The notes beneath the pieces were generated by a model, which had not been told where the DNA came from, did no database searches, and was given only the letters and a program-made list of their open reading frames with translations. This document shows, piece by piece, positions 32,720 through 41,782 of a stretch of DNA of 64,000 bases. The stretch is from contig NZ_LT635455.1 of the NCBI RefSeq assembly GCF_900119915.1, positions 1,612,001-1,676,000 of the forward strand. Reading direction: 5' to 3'. The stretch is from Olsenella timonensis (GTDB lineage Bacteria; Actinomycetota; Coriobacteriia; Coriobacteriales; Atopobiaceae). The position numbers were made by a program, and so were the translations under genes. Numbering within the stretch: the stretch's first letter is position 1; each line of letters starts with the position of its first letter.

Positions 32720-35398
32720 CTAGTCGGCGTTCTTCTCGACCGCGCGCATGACCGCCTTGTAGACCTCCATGATCGGGATGATCAGGAAGGCAAGGCCGAC
32801 GGCGCAGGCGAGGGCGTCGAGCGGGAGCTCCATGAAGCCGAACATCTCGGCCAGGAACGGAACCTCCACGACCACGACCGTGAGGATGAGCGCGAGCACC
32901 GCGGCGCCCCACAGCCACACGTTCTGCTTCTTCATCGAGAAGAGCGAGGCGCGGCGGCTGCGCATGTTGAAGCAGTGGAAGATCTCCACCATGGACAGCG
33001 TGATAAACGCCATGGTGACGCCCTCCTCGTCGGCGGTGCCGGCGATCATGTCCGCGATGTTGATGTAGCCCATGTCAAACCACACGCCCACGAAGAACGA
33101 GGCGAGCACGAGCAGCGTGATGATCACGCCCTGGAAGGCGATGTCGAAGCCCATGCCGCCCGCGAAGACGCCGTCGGTGGCGTTGCGCGGCTTGCGCTTC
33201 ATGACGTTGCCCTCGGCCTCCTCCATGCCGAGCGCGAGCGCCGGGAAGCAGTCCGTGATCAGGTTGATCCAGAGCAGCTGCACCGGCTGGAAGATGGTGA
33301 AACCCACGAGCGTGGCGACGAAGACCGAGAGGACCTCGGCGATGTTGGCGGAGAGCAGGAACTGGATGACCTTGCGGATGTTGTCGTAGATGCGGCGGCC
33401 TTCCTCGACCGCGCTCACGATGGTGGCGAAGTTGTCGTCGGCGAGGACCATGTCCGCCACGTTCTTGGTGACGTCGGTGCCAGTGATGCCCATGCCCACG
33501 CCGATGTCGGCGCGCTTGATGGACGGCGCGTCGTTCACGCCGTCGCCGGTCATGGCGACAATCTTGTCCTTGGCCTTCCAGGCCTCGACGATGCGCGTCT
33601 TGTGCTCGGGCTGGACGCGGGCGTACACGCAGTAGTCCTCGATCTTGGCGTCGAGCTCCTCGTCGCTCATCTTGTCGAGCTGGGCGCCCGTGATGGCCTG
33701 GGAGCGGTCGGTCGCGATGCTGAGGTTCTTGGCGATGGCGAAGGCGGTGTCGATGTGGTCGCCCGTGATCATGACGGTGCGGACGCCGGCACCCTGGGCC
33801 TCCCTGATGGCGGCTGCCACCTCGGGGCGCTCCGGGTCGATCATGCCGGAGAGGCCACAGAACGTCAGGTCGTGCTCGAGCGCCTCGGCGGAGCAGTCGT
33901 CGGGCATCGCGCTCCAGGTGCGGCTGGCCAGCGCGAGCACGCGCAGGGCCTCGTCGGCCATGGCCTTGTTGGCGGCGAGCAGCTCGGAGCGGCGCTCCTC
34001 CGTCAGCGGGACGACCTTCTCGCCGTCGTAGATCTTGGTGCACAGGCCGATGACCACGTCGGGGGCACCCTTGGTGTACTGCTCGAAGGTGCCGTCGGCC
34101 TCCTCCACGACGACGGACATCATCTTGCGGCCGGAGTCGAACGGGGCCTCGCCCACGCGCGGGTGCTCCACGTCCAGGCCGGTCATGCCAGCCTTGGCGG
34201 CGTCATTGACCAGGGCGCACTCGGTGGGCTCGCCAACGGACTCGCCCTTCTCGGCGTCCCACTTGGCGTCGGAGCAGAGGGCCATGCCGGCGAGGAACTT
34301 CTCCTCGGCGGCGGCGAGCTCGTGGCGCACGACGGTCATCTTGTTCTGCGTGAGGGTGCCGGTCTTGTCGGAGCAGATCACCTGCGTGCAGCCGAGCGTC
34401 TCGACGGCCGTCATCTTGCGGATGATGGCCTGGCGACGGGCCATCTTGGTCACGCCCATGGAGAGCACGATCGTGACCACCGCCACGAGACCCTCGGGGA
34501 TGGCAGCGACGGCCAGCGACACGGCCACCATGAAGGTGTCGAGGATCATCTCGGGGTGCGAGCCCAGCTCGCCGAAGTGGCGCACGATGTCCACCGCGAA
34601 GATGATCACGCAGATGGCGAGCACCAGCTTGGTAAGGATGCCGGAGAGCTCGTTGAGCTTCATCTGGAGCGGCGTGAGCTCCTTCTTGGCAGTGGTGAGG
34701 GCGCCGGCGATCTTGCCCATCTCGGTGTTCATGCCGGTGCCCGCTACCACGGCGCGACCGCGGCCGTAGACCACGGTGGAGCCCATGTAGCACATGTTCT
34801 TTCGGTCGCCGAGGGGCACGTCGTCGGCGTCGGCGGCAAGCTCGAGGGCCTCGACGTGCTTCTCCACCGGCACGGACTCGCCGGTGAGGGCCGCCTCCTC
34901 GATCTTCATGGACGCGCTCTCGAGCACGCGGCAGTCCGCGGGCACGGAGTCCCCTGCCTCGAGAAGGACGATGTCACCGGGAACGAGCTCGGCGGAGGGC
35001 AGGTGGAGGAGCTTGCCGTCGCGCATGACCTTGGACTGCGCGGCGCTCATCTGCTGCAGGGCCTCGAGGGCCTGCTCGCTCTTTGCCTCCTGCACGACGC
35101 CGAGGACCGAGTTGATGATGACCACCGCCAGGATGATGATGACGTCCGCCCACTCGGGCTCGCCCTGGATCATGCCGGTCACCGCGGAGATGAACGCGGC
35201 GACGATGAGCATGATGACCATCGGGTCCGCCATCTGCTCGAAGAAGCGCTTCCAGAGCGGGGTCTTCTCCTCCTTCTCGAGCTCGTTGGGCCCGTACTGG
35301 CTGAGGCGGCTCGACGCCTCGGCCGCGCTGAGGCCGCTCTCCCCGTCTGAGGACAGCTCCTTCAGCACCTCGTCAGACGACGAAAGGTACTCTTTCAA
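32720..35398 (-). CDS. Cation-translocating P-type ATPase (Ca2+ type)
   Basis: An 892-residue P-type ATPase of the P2 (SERCA/PMCA-like) class. The N-terminal cation ATPase domain, actuator LTGES (171-175), helix-4 AAIPEGL, phosphorylation site SDKTGTLTQ (Asp344), a hinge MTGDGVNDAPS and about ten membrane helices are all present. The probable role is Ca2+ export. No ATG fits. The start is the TTG at 35398, with AGGAGG eight bases before it; upstream readings have no ribosome site. It is a single gene with its own terminator. Confidence 0.9.
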   Translation of the reverse strand: MKEYLSSSDEVLKELSSDGESGLSAAEASSRLSQYGPNELEKEEKTPLWKRFFEQMADPMVIMLIVAAFISAVTGMIQGEPEWADVIIILAVVIINSVLGVVQEAKSEQALEALQQMSAAQSKVMRDGKLLHLPSAELVPGDIVLLEAGDSVPADCRVLESASMKIEEAALTGESVPVEKHVEALELAADADDVPLGDRKNMCYMGSTVVYGRGRAVVAGTGMNTEMGKIAGALTTAKKELTPLQMKLNELSGILTKLVLAICVIIFAVDIVRHFGELGSHPEMILDTFMVAVSLAVAAIPEGLVAVVTIVLSMGVTKMARRQAIIRKMTAVETLGCTQVICSDKTGTLTQNKMTVVRHELAAAEEKFLAGMALCSDAKWDAEKGESVGEPTECALVNDAAKAGMTGLDVEHPRVGEAPFDSGRKMMSVVVEEADGTFEQYTKGAPDVVIGLCTKIYDGEKVVPLTEERRSELLAANKAMADEALRVLALASRTWSAMPDDCSAEALEHDLTFCGLSGMIDPERPEVAAAIREAQGAGVRTVMITGDHIDTAFAIAKNLSIATDRSQAITGAQLDKMSDEELDAKIEDYCVYARVQPEHKTRIVEAWKAKDKIVAMTGDGVNDAPSIKRADIGVGMGITGTDVTKNVADMVLADDNFATIVSAVEEGRRIYDNIRKVIQFLLSANIAEVLSVFVATLVGFTIFQPVQLLWINLITDCFPALALGMEEAEGNVMKRKPRNATDGVFAGGMGFDIAFQGVIITLLVLASFFVGVWFDMGYINIADMIAGTADEEGVTMAFITLSMVEIFHCFNMRSRRASLFSMKKQNVWLWGAAVLALILTVVVVEVPFLAEMFGFMELPLDALACAVGLAFLIIPIMEVYKAVMRAVEKNAD

Positions 35399-35690
35399 CG
35401 TATTTCCCTCCTGGGTCGACGTGTTCCGCCCGACAGGTTGACGCCCGATCGTAACTCCCCAGGAGGGGCAAGGGCTCGTCAAGGCTGCCGTGTCGGGCAG
35501 CTGAAACAACAGCTGACACTATACCCGAAAGCGCCGTGGCAAGACGTCCTTTTCGCCGTTCCTTGCAGAGAATCTGCTAAAGCGCAAGGACTTTTCGGCG
35601 GGCGCAGAGCTTACACAGAGCTTGCCTGCGCTAAACTTGAGCTTTGTAAGGTATACGAGCGCGCGTGCGCGCACATGGAAAGGACCGTTC

Positions 35691-36692
35691 ATGAACATCC
35701 TCTTCTTTGGTACCGCCAGCTACGACAAGGCGTCGTTCACCAAGGAGCTCGCCCAGTACCCCGAGATCAAGATCGACTTCACCGAGACCAACCTCACCCC
35801 CATGACCGCCGCGCTCGCCCGCGGCTACGACGCGGTCTGCGCCTTCGTCAACGCCGACTGCGGCGCCATGACCCTCGAGATCCTCGCCGGCTTTGGCGTG
35901 AAGCTCCTCCTGATGCGCTGCGCGGGCTTTGACGCCGTGAACGTCCCCGTCGCCGAGGACCTCGGCATCAGGGTCACCCGCGTCCCCGCCTACTCTCCCG
36001 AGGCCATCGCCGAGCACGCCATGGCGCTCGCCCTGGCCGCCAACCGCCGCATCTGCAAGGGCTACATCCGCGTCCGCGAGAACGACTTCTCCCTCGACGG
36101 CCTCGTGGGCAACACGCTGCACGGCAAGACCGCCGGCATCATCGGCACCGGTCGCATCGGCGCCGCGCTCTGCCGCATCTGCAAGGGCTTCGGCATGAAG
36201 GTCCTGGGCTCCGACCTCTATCCCAACCAGAAGCTCGTGGACGAGGGCGTCGTCGATGAGTACGTCGACTACGACGAGCTCTACCGCCGCTCCGACCTCA
36301 TCTCGCTGCACGCCTTCCTCAACGAGGAGAGCCGCCACATGATCAACGACGAGTCCATCTCCAAGATGAAGGACGGCGTCATCTTCGTGAACACCGGGCG
36401 CGGCGGCCTCGTCGACACCCAGGCCCTCATCCGCGGCATCCTCTCCGGCAAGATCGGCGCCGCGGGCATCGACGTCTACGACGAGGAGGGCCCCAACGTC
36501 TACCAGAACCGCGCCGGCCAGGTCATCGACTCCGTCACCGCGCGCCTGTGCTCCTTCCCCAACGTCGTCATGACGAGCCACCAGGCGTTCTTCACCCACG
36601 AGGCCCTCGGCGAGATCGCCCGCGTCACGCTGGACAACGCGCGCGCCTTCGCCAACGGCACCGACTTCGTGGACCGCAGCGTGGTCTGCTAG
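35691..36692 (+). CDS. D-2-hydroxyacid dehydrogenase (D-lactate dehydrogenase type)
   Basis: A 333-residue enzyme of the D-isomer 2-hydroxyacid dehydrogenase family. It has a split catalytic domain, a Rossmann core with GTGRIGAALC, the catalytic Arg in NTGRGGLVD, the Glu region GIDVYDEEG, and the catalytic His in MTSHQAFFTHEAL. It resembles fermentative D-LDH. The ATG at 35691 has GGAAAGGA upstream. Pyruvate kinase follows 47 bases downstream on the same strand, so the pair could make pyruvate and reduce it to D-lactate. Confidence 0.9.
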   Translation: MNILFFGTASYDKASFTKELAQYPEIKIDFTETNLTPMTAALARGYDAVCAFVNADCGAMTLEILAGFGVKLLLMRCAGFDAVNVPVAEDLGIRVTRVPAYSPEAIAEHAMALALAANRRICKGYIRVRENDFSLDGLVGNTLHGKTAGIIGTGRIGAALCRICKGFGMKVLGSDLYPNQKLVDEGVVDEYVDYDELYRRSDLISLHAFLNEESRHMINDESISKMKDGVIFVNTGRGGLVDTQALIRGILSGKIGAAGIDVYDEEGPNVYQNRAGQVIDSVTARLCSFPNVVMTSHQAFFTHEALGEIARVTLDNARAFANGTDFVDRSVVC

Positions 36693-36739
36693 CGTATCCG
36701 CTCGCCCGTTTCCCAGTCCGAGCATAGAGAGAGGCTCAG

Positions 36740-38191
36740 ATGGCAACATTCAAGAAGAAGAAGACCAAGATCGTGTGCACCATGGGTCCGGCCGTCGAGG
36801 ACGAGGAGGTGCTGCGCCAGCTCATCCTTCACGGCATGAACGTGGCGCGCTTCAACTTCTCCCACGGCAGCCACGAGTACCACCGCAAGAACATCGAGCG
36901 CGTGCGCGAGCTCTCGCGCGAGCTCTCCATCCCGGTGGCCATCCTGCTCGACACCAAGGGACCCGAGGTCCGCACCGGGCTTCTCAAGGACGGGGAGAAG
37001 GTCCAGCTGGAGACCGGCAAGACCTGCATCGTGACCACCGACGACGACGTCGTCGGCACCGCCGAGCGCTTCTCGCTCGACTACAAGGACCTGCCGGGCG
37101 AGGTCCAGAAGGGCTCCGTCATCCTGATCGACGACGGCCTGATCGGCCTTGAGGTCGACCACGTCGAGGGCTCCGACATGTACTGCAAGATCACCAACGG
37201 CGGCATGCTCGGCGAGCACAAGGGCGTCAACGTCCCCAACGTCAACATCGGCCTGCCCTCCGTCACCGCGCAGGACCGCGCCGACATCATGTTCGGATGC
37301 GAGCTGGGCATCGACGCGATCGCCGCGTCGTTCATCCGCGACGGTAAGGCAGTCCAGGAGATTCGCAAGATCTGCATCGAGATGGGCACGCCCAACGTCC
37401 TCATCTTCCCCAAGATCGAGAGCGCGCTCGGCGTGCGCAACTTCGACGAGATCCTCCACGAGGCCGACGGCATCATGGTCGCCCGCGGAGACCTGGGCGT
37501 GGAGGTGCCGGCCGCCGAGGTCCCGCACATCCAGAAGACCATCATCAAGAAGTGCAACCAGCACTACAAGCCGGTCATCACCGCCACGCAGATGCTCGAC
37601 TCCATGCAGCGCAACCCGCGGCCCACGCGCGCCGAGGTCACCGACGTCGCCAACGCCGTCTACGACGGCACCGACTGCGTCATGCTCTCCGGCGAGACCG
37701 CGGCCGGCAAGTACCCGATCGAGGCCGTCAAGACGATGTCCGAGATCTGCAAGGAGACCGAGAAGTACCTGCCCGAGCGCAAGGAGTACCACGACCGCGG
37801 CGGCGTGCGCAACGTCAACGGCGCCACCGGCTTTGCCGCGCTCGAGATGGCCGACCGCGTCAACGCGAAGTGCATCCTCGCCCCCACCCACTCCGGCCGC
37901 TCCGCGCGCCTGATCTCCACCTTCCGCCCCAAGATGCCGCTCTACGCGACGTCCCCGAGCGAGGAGACCATCCGTCGAACCTGCTTCTACTGGGGCGTCT
38001 ACGCCTATCGCACCGTGGAGCAGGGCTCGCTCTCCAGCACGCTCTACAACGCGCTGACCACGGCAAAGAACAACGGGCTCGTGGACACCGGCGACATCGT
38101 CGTCATCACCGCCGGCGACGCGCAGACCTCGCCGCGCCTCGGCGACTACACCACGTCCACCAACATGGCGATGGTGGCGCAGGTCCAGTAG
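36740..38191 (+). CDS. pyk: Pyruvate kinase
   Basis: A 483-residue glycolytic enzyme converting phosphoenolpyruvate and ADP to pyruvate and ATP. Motifs: TKIVCTMGPA with RFNFSHGSHEYH near the N-terminus, IFPKIES (catalytic Lys), MVARGDLGVE, and ATQMLDSMQRNPRPTRAEVTDVANAV. The C-terminal allosteric-type domain is present. ATG at 36740 has GAGAGAGG upstream. It is probably co-transcribed with the dehydrogenase and ends at a strong terminator. Confidence 0.96.
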   Translation: MATFKKKKTKIVCTMGPAVEDEEVLRQLILHGMNVARFNFSHGSHEYHRKNIERVRELSRELSIPVAILLDTKGPEVRTGLLKDGEKVQLETGKTCIVTTDDDVVGTAERFSLDYKDLPGEVQKGSVILIDDGLIGLEVDHVEGSDMYCKITNGGMLGEHKGVNVPNVNIGLPSVTAQDRADIMFGCELGIDAIAASFIRDGKAVQEIRKICIEMGTPNVLIFPKIESALGVRNFDEILHEADGIMVARGDLGVEVPAAEVPHIQKTIIKKCNQHYKPVITATQMLDSMQRNPRPTRAEVTDVANAVYDGTDCVMLSGETAAGKYPIEAVKTMSEICKETEKYLPERKEYHDRGGVRNVNGATGFAALEMADRVNAKCILAPTHSGRSARLISTFRPKMPLYATSPSEETIRRTCFYWGVYAYRTVEQGSLSSTLYNALTTAKNNGLVDTGDIVVITAGDAQTSPRLGDYTTSTNMAMVAQVQ

Positions 38192-38219
38192 CAGCTGGCC
38201 GGCAACCCCCGATTCGCAG

Positions 38220-38248
38220 GGCCCCGGACGTGCGTCCGGGGCCTTTTT
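38220..38248 (+). terminator. Rho-independent terminator of pyk
   Basis: ggccccggac and gtccggggcc form a perfect stem, followed by ttttt. Confidence 0.93.
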
Positions 38249-38286
38249 CGTGCGCAGCCGCAGGTTCTTCTCGGCCGCGCCCGCTC

Positions 38287-38398
38287 AATACGCGACTTCA
38301 ATCGTTTTTGGCCCTACAAACGTTGGCAATCGCGTATTCGTCAGACTCAGTACGCAACTTCCAACGTTTCAAGCCTTCGAGACGTTGGAAGTTGCGTA
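38287..38398. repeat. Tandem hairpin pair (family A/B, copy 2)
   Basis: The first hairpin (38287-38338) has the same arms as the copy at 6377 with a few mismatches. The second has perfect 17-base arms (38351-38367 and 38382-38398, core tacgcaacttccaacgt). The two hairpins are offset by 62 bases as in copy 1. They sit between the pyk terminator and the 3' end of the convergent HNH gene. Confidence 0.85.
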
Positions 38399-38453
38399 TC
38401 ACAGAACCCCGCTCAGCCACGCCGCAGCAGAGAGACAAAGCTCGCAGCACTCC

Positions 38454-39311
38454 CTAGGAATCCCTTGGAACCGAATCTCCTTTGCCAAGATTGCATGTCT
38501 CGCAAAGCGTCTGCAGATTGCTCATCACTGTTTGTCCGCCACGGGACACGGGAACGATGTGGTCAACGTGCAGCTTAGCTCCGTCTGCAGCGGAGGCGCC
38601 GCAACGCACGCATCGAAAATGGTCACGCTCAAATACCTGGTAGCGCAATTTGGGCGTCACCTTGGCCCGCTCCTGGCGGCGTCGCTCCGTCTCTGAAACC
38701 TTATGATGGCTTTGCTCTATAGCCGAGCGAAGCATGGCCTCCGTAAAGAGAAATCCTTTGTGATAGTTATTCTTGCCAGCAGGTGAACGGTAGATCACAT
38801 CAAGATAGAGCTTTGCCTCCACCTCCGGATGAATCTCAAGCGGGCTACAGAGACCAGCCTCTATCTCCCCCAACTTTCCCGTAAATACTGTAGCAGGTAA
38901 CTTAACCAGATTTTCATAGTATTCACGAGCAACTTCTCGGTTCACGCCAGCGCTAACAATAGAGTGCCTAATCCGGCTCTCGTTTGCGGAAACATAGTCA
39001 ATAACATACTGACGCGCTCGAGTTTGGTCAAAACGATCAAATTGTCCTTTTGAAGAGCAAACGATCAGCTCGCGCATCTCGCACGTATTCCAGAAACGCG
39101 GCTCAAATCTTGCCCTTAACTCAACGAGTGCACGATATCGCGGACTCTCCACCTTGACGCGGGAGACTCGTCCCGCATGCTGTTCGCGCTGAATATATCT
39201 AATCGCAAGAATAAGTAGGGCGCATCCTACGACGAATAAAATGACCAAGATAAAGATGCCCCCCGACGCCATCGGCGAGGCGTATGTCCCATCCATCCAC
39301 GTCAAGCCCAT
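38454..39311 (-). CDS. Membrane-anchored HNH endonuclease
   Basis: A 285-residue protein with an N-terminal membrane helix (about 17-42), a middle region of about 150 residues with no recognised domain, and a C-terminal HNH domain: two CxxC pairs (CVRCG and CETCN) flanking LHVDHIVPVSRGG, with the catalytic His in VDH. Its DNA is clearly more AT-rich and less codon-biased than all neighbours, which suggests recent transfer. TTGGGGGTG precedes the ATG at 39311. A membrane-tethered nuclease could act on incoming DNA; the role is unproven. Confidence 0.8.
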   Translation of the reverse strand: MGLTWMDGTYASPMASGGIFILVILFVVGCALLILAIRYIQREQHAGRVSRVKVESPRYRALVELRARFEPRFWNTCEMRELIVCSSKGQFDRFDQTRARQYVIDYVSANESRIRHSIVSAGVNREVAREYYENLVKLPATVFTGKLGEIEAGLCSPLEIHPEVEAKLYLDVIYRSPAGKNNYHKGFLFTEAMLRSAIEQSHHKVSETERRRQERAKVTPKLRYQVFERDHFRCVRCGASAADGAKLHVDHIVPVSRGGQTVMSNLQTLCETCNLGKGDSVPRDS

Positions 39312-39444
39312 ATCACCCCCAAGAAAACAGGCGGGCCATCCGTCAACAGACTCTTTTTAGCAACCATGATACCCCGGTCTCGACGGGACGACCGCCCAGC
39401 GCTAACGTAGCTGGCACGAGCCCTACGACAGATTGGAGCCCAAC

Positions 39445-40236
39445 ATGGGAAAGCTCGACGGAAAGGTCGCCGTCGTCACCGGCGCCTCAAAGGGCATCGG
39501 CGAGGGAATCGCGCGGGTCTTCGCGCGGCACGGCGCCAAGGTTGTGCTCGCGGCGCGCGGAGAGGGCGTCCTCGCCTCGGCGGAGGCGATGCGCGCGGAG
39601 GGTCACGAGGCCATCGGCGTCCGATGCGACGTCTCCGACTTCGCCGACTGCCAGCGTCTCGCCCAGGCCGCGATCGACGCCTACGGTCGCATCGACGTGC
39701 TGGACTGCAACGCCGGCATCTGCGTCCTCGGCGACTTCCTCACCGCGGACGACTCCTGGCGCGACTCCCACATCGACGTCAACATCAAGGGGGTCTGGAA
39801 CGCCTGCAAGGCCGTGGTGCCCGCAATCGTCGAGGCGGGCGGCGGCGCGGTCGTCGTCACGAGCTCCGTAACGGGCGACATGGTGGCAGACCCGGGCGAG
39901 GTCGCCTACGCCACCACCAAGGCTGCCCTCGTCGGGTTCACCAAGGCCCTCGCGCGCGAGCTCGCCGACAAGAGCATTCGAGTGAACTGCATCTGCCCCG
40001 GCTACATCCGCACCCCGCTCGTCGACGGCATGGCGGAGCAGTCCGACCCGGAGGACCCCGAGCGCGCCATCGACGCCATCGCGGCCGCCGTGCCGCTCGG
40101 GCGCCTCGGCACCCCCGAGGAGTGCGGAGAGCTGTGCGCGTTTCTCGCCTCGAACGAGTCGAGCTACCTCACCGGCACGCAGATCGTGATCGACGGCGGC
40201 TCCACGCTGCCGGAGACCTCCTCGATGGGCCAGTAG
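39445..40236 (+). CDS. ucpA: SDR family oxidoreductase UcpA
   Basis: A 263-residue short-chain dehydrogenase with the same length as E. coli UcpA and very similar blocks: KGIGEGIAR, DVNIKGVWN, SSVTGDMVADPGE, and SSYLTGTQ leading to IDGGSTLPET. The Rossmann motif is GASKGIG (13-19). The catalytic residues are Ser140 or Ser141, Tyr155 and Lys159. UcpA is linked to furfural tolerance in E. coli; the natural substrate is unknown. The ATG at 39445 has TTGGAG upstream. An earlier TTG at 39433 is not preferred. Confidence 0.9.
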   Translation: MGKLDGKVAVVTGASKGIGEGIARVFARHGAKVVLAARGEGVLASAEAMRAEGHEAIGVRCDVSDFADCQRLAQAAIDAYGRIDVLDCNAGICVLGDFLTADDSWRDSHIDVNIKGVWNACKAVVPAIVEAGGGAVVVTSSVTGDMVADPGEVAYATTKAALVGFTKALARELADKSIRVNCICPGYIRTPLVDGMAEQSDPEDPERAIDAIAAAVPLGRLGTPEECGELCAFLASNESSYLTGTQIVIDGGSTLPETSSMGQ

Positions 40237-40279
40237 CGGTCGAAAAGCTGCCTTCCATCGACGCTGACTTCCTAGGTGC

Positions 40280-40398
40280 GTCCTTAAAATCGAGGCTGTG
40301 GCAAGCTCGTGGCGCCACAGCCTCGTTTTTAAGGACAGTCAGCCGCAAAGCTGCAGGTAAGGTTTTCCCCTCCGTGCCGCAGCCTCGATTTTCAGGAC
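40280..40398. repeat. Inverted-unit array (family C/D, copy 1; three units)
   Basis: A hairpin with 23-base arms (40280-40302 and 40314-40336, one mismatch; core ccttaaaatcgaggctgtgg) is followed by a further inverted unit at 40374-40398. It fills the gap between convergent ucpA and the GH13 gene. The same unit occurs four times at 47532-47670. Confidence 0.8.
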
Positions 40399-40420
40399 AC
40401 CGCACGAGAACGGTAGACTC

Positions 40421-41752
40421 CTACCGCTCGCAGCGCCAGTAGCACGCCGAGAAGGGCGCCAGCTCGGAGCCGCCGCCAAAGTCGTGCTCCTCGCCGGTGA
40501 CGAGGTCGACGCCGCGCCCGCACTGCGCGTCAAAGTGCACCACGGCCGGCGCATCCGCCGCGTTGATCGCCACGATCACGCGCTCGCCCTCGCTGCGCCG
40601 CTGGAACACCAGCTGCTGCGGCTGGCACTGAAGCTGCGTGTAGTCGCCCCAGACCAGCGCCTCCGAGCCAGCGCGCGCCGCTCCCAGCGCACAGATCCAG
40701 TCCGTGAGCTCGTTCCACTCCGGGGCGTCAAGAGCCGGCCGCAGCTCGTGGTCGCCGGGGAGCTGCTCCCCCTCGATTCCCCACTCGCTGCCGTAGTAGA
40801 CCGCCGGCACACCGCACATACCAAACAGGAGCCCGTAGAGCGGCCGCAGCTGGCGCTTGTCGTCCAGCTTGGTCGCGATGCGCGGGACGTCGTGGTTGTC
40901 CACAAAGTCCAGCATGTGACGCCCGGTGTAGAGGTCCCACGGGTGGCTGCCGCTCTGACGCTCCAGCGCGTAGGCGATCTCGTGCATGTTGGCGGAGTTC
41001 ATCGACGACCACAGCCCCTTGTACGCCTCGTAGTTGGTCACCGAGTCGCACAGGTCGTCGCCCATCCACTGGTTGTAGTCGCCAAACATGGTCTCGCCCA
41101 CGAGCGGGAACTTCTCGCCGCGCTCGCGGCCAATCTCGTCGGCGAGGCTGCGCAGGGAGCGCAGGTAACCCTGGTCGAGGCAGTACGCCACGTCCAGCCG
41201 CAGGCCGTCGATGTCGAACTCGCGCACCCAGCCGCGGATGACGCTGGCAAGGTAGTCGTTGAGCTCGCCGTTCCAGTGGTTGAGCCTCACGAGGCTCTGC
41301 GCGCCCTCCCAGCAGCTGTAGGAGAGACCGTCTCCAAAGCAGTTGTTGCCGTTGAAGTCAATCTCGAACCAGCCGACGTACGGGCTCTCGCCGCGACGCT
41401 CCAGCACGTCCCTAAACGCCCAGAATCCGCGCCCCACATGGTTGAACACGCCGTCGAGAAGGACCCTGATGCCGGCGGCGTGACACGCGTCCACCACCGC
41501 GCGCAGGTCCTCGTTGGTGCCCAGGCGGCAGTCGACCTTCGTGTAGTCGCGCGTGTCATAGCCGTGCGAGTCCGACTCGAAGACCGGATTGAGCAGAAGG
41601 CATGTGACGCCGAGCCTGGCCATGTGGTCCACCCAGCCGTCGTCCACGAGCTTGAGCAGACGATGCTCGAGCACGCCGTCGTTCTCGTGCGGGGCCCCGC
41701 AGAGGCCCAGAGGGTAGATCTGATAGACGAAGGACGGCTCGAACCAGCTCAT
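40421..41752 (-). CDS. GH13 alpha-amylase family glycoside hydrolase
   Basis: A 443-residue cytoplasmic protein (no signal peptide) with the GH13 TIM barrel: region I DGVFNHVG, region II GLRLDVAY with nucleophile Asp187, region III VGETMFGDY with acid/base Glu220, and region IV FVDNHD with Asp288. A short all-beta C domain closes it. It probably acts on maltodextrins or similar alpha-glucans inside the cell; specificity is not readable. ATG at 41752 has GAGAGGAG upstream. It lies 30 bases after a dehydrogenase gene that reads toward lower coordinates, so it is not clearly in that operon. Confidence 0.88.
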   Translation of the reverse strand: MSWFEPSFVYQIYPLGLCGAPHENDGVLEHRLLKLVDDGWVDHMARLGVTCLLLNPVFESDSHGYDTRDYTKVDCRLGTNEDLRAVVDACHAAGIRVLLDGVFNHVGRGFWAFRDVLERRGESPYVGWFEIDFNGNNCFGDGLSYSCWEGAQSLVRLNHWNGELNDYLASVIRGWVREFDIDGLRLDVAYCLDQGYLRSLRSLADEIGRERGEKFPLVGETMFGDYNQWMGDDLCDSVTNYEAYKGLWSSMNSANMHEIAYALERQSGSHPWDLYTGRHMLDFVDNHDVPRIATKLDDKRQLRPLYGLLFGMCGVPAVYYGSEWGIEGEQLPGDHELRPALDAPEWNELTDWICALGAARAGSEALVWGDYTQLQCQPQQLVFQRRSEGERVIVAINAADAPAVVHFDAQCGRGVDLVTGEEHDFGGGSELAPFSACYWRCER

Positions 41753-41782
41753 GGCGCTCCTCTCGGATGTCGGGTGACTACC

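Noticed and set aside
32504-35350. 948-codon plus-strand open frame opposite the P-type ATPase
   Set aside because: An antisense shadow; every conserved ATPase motif is on the minus strand.
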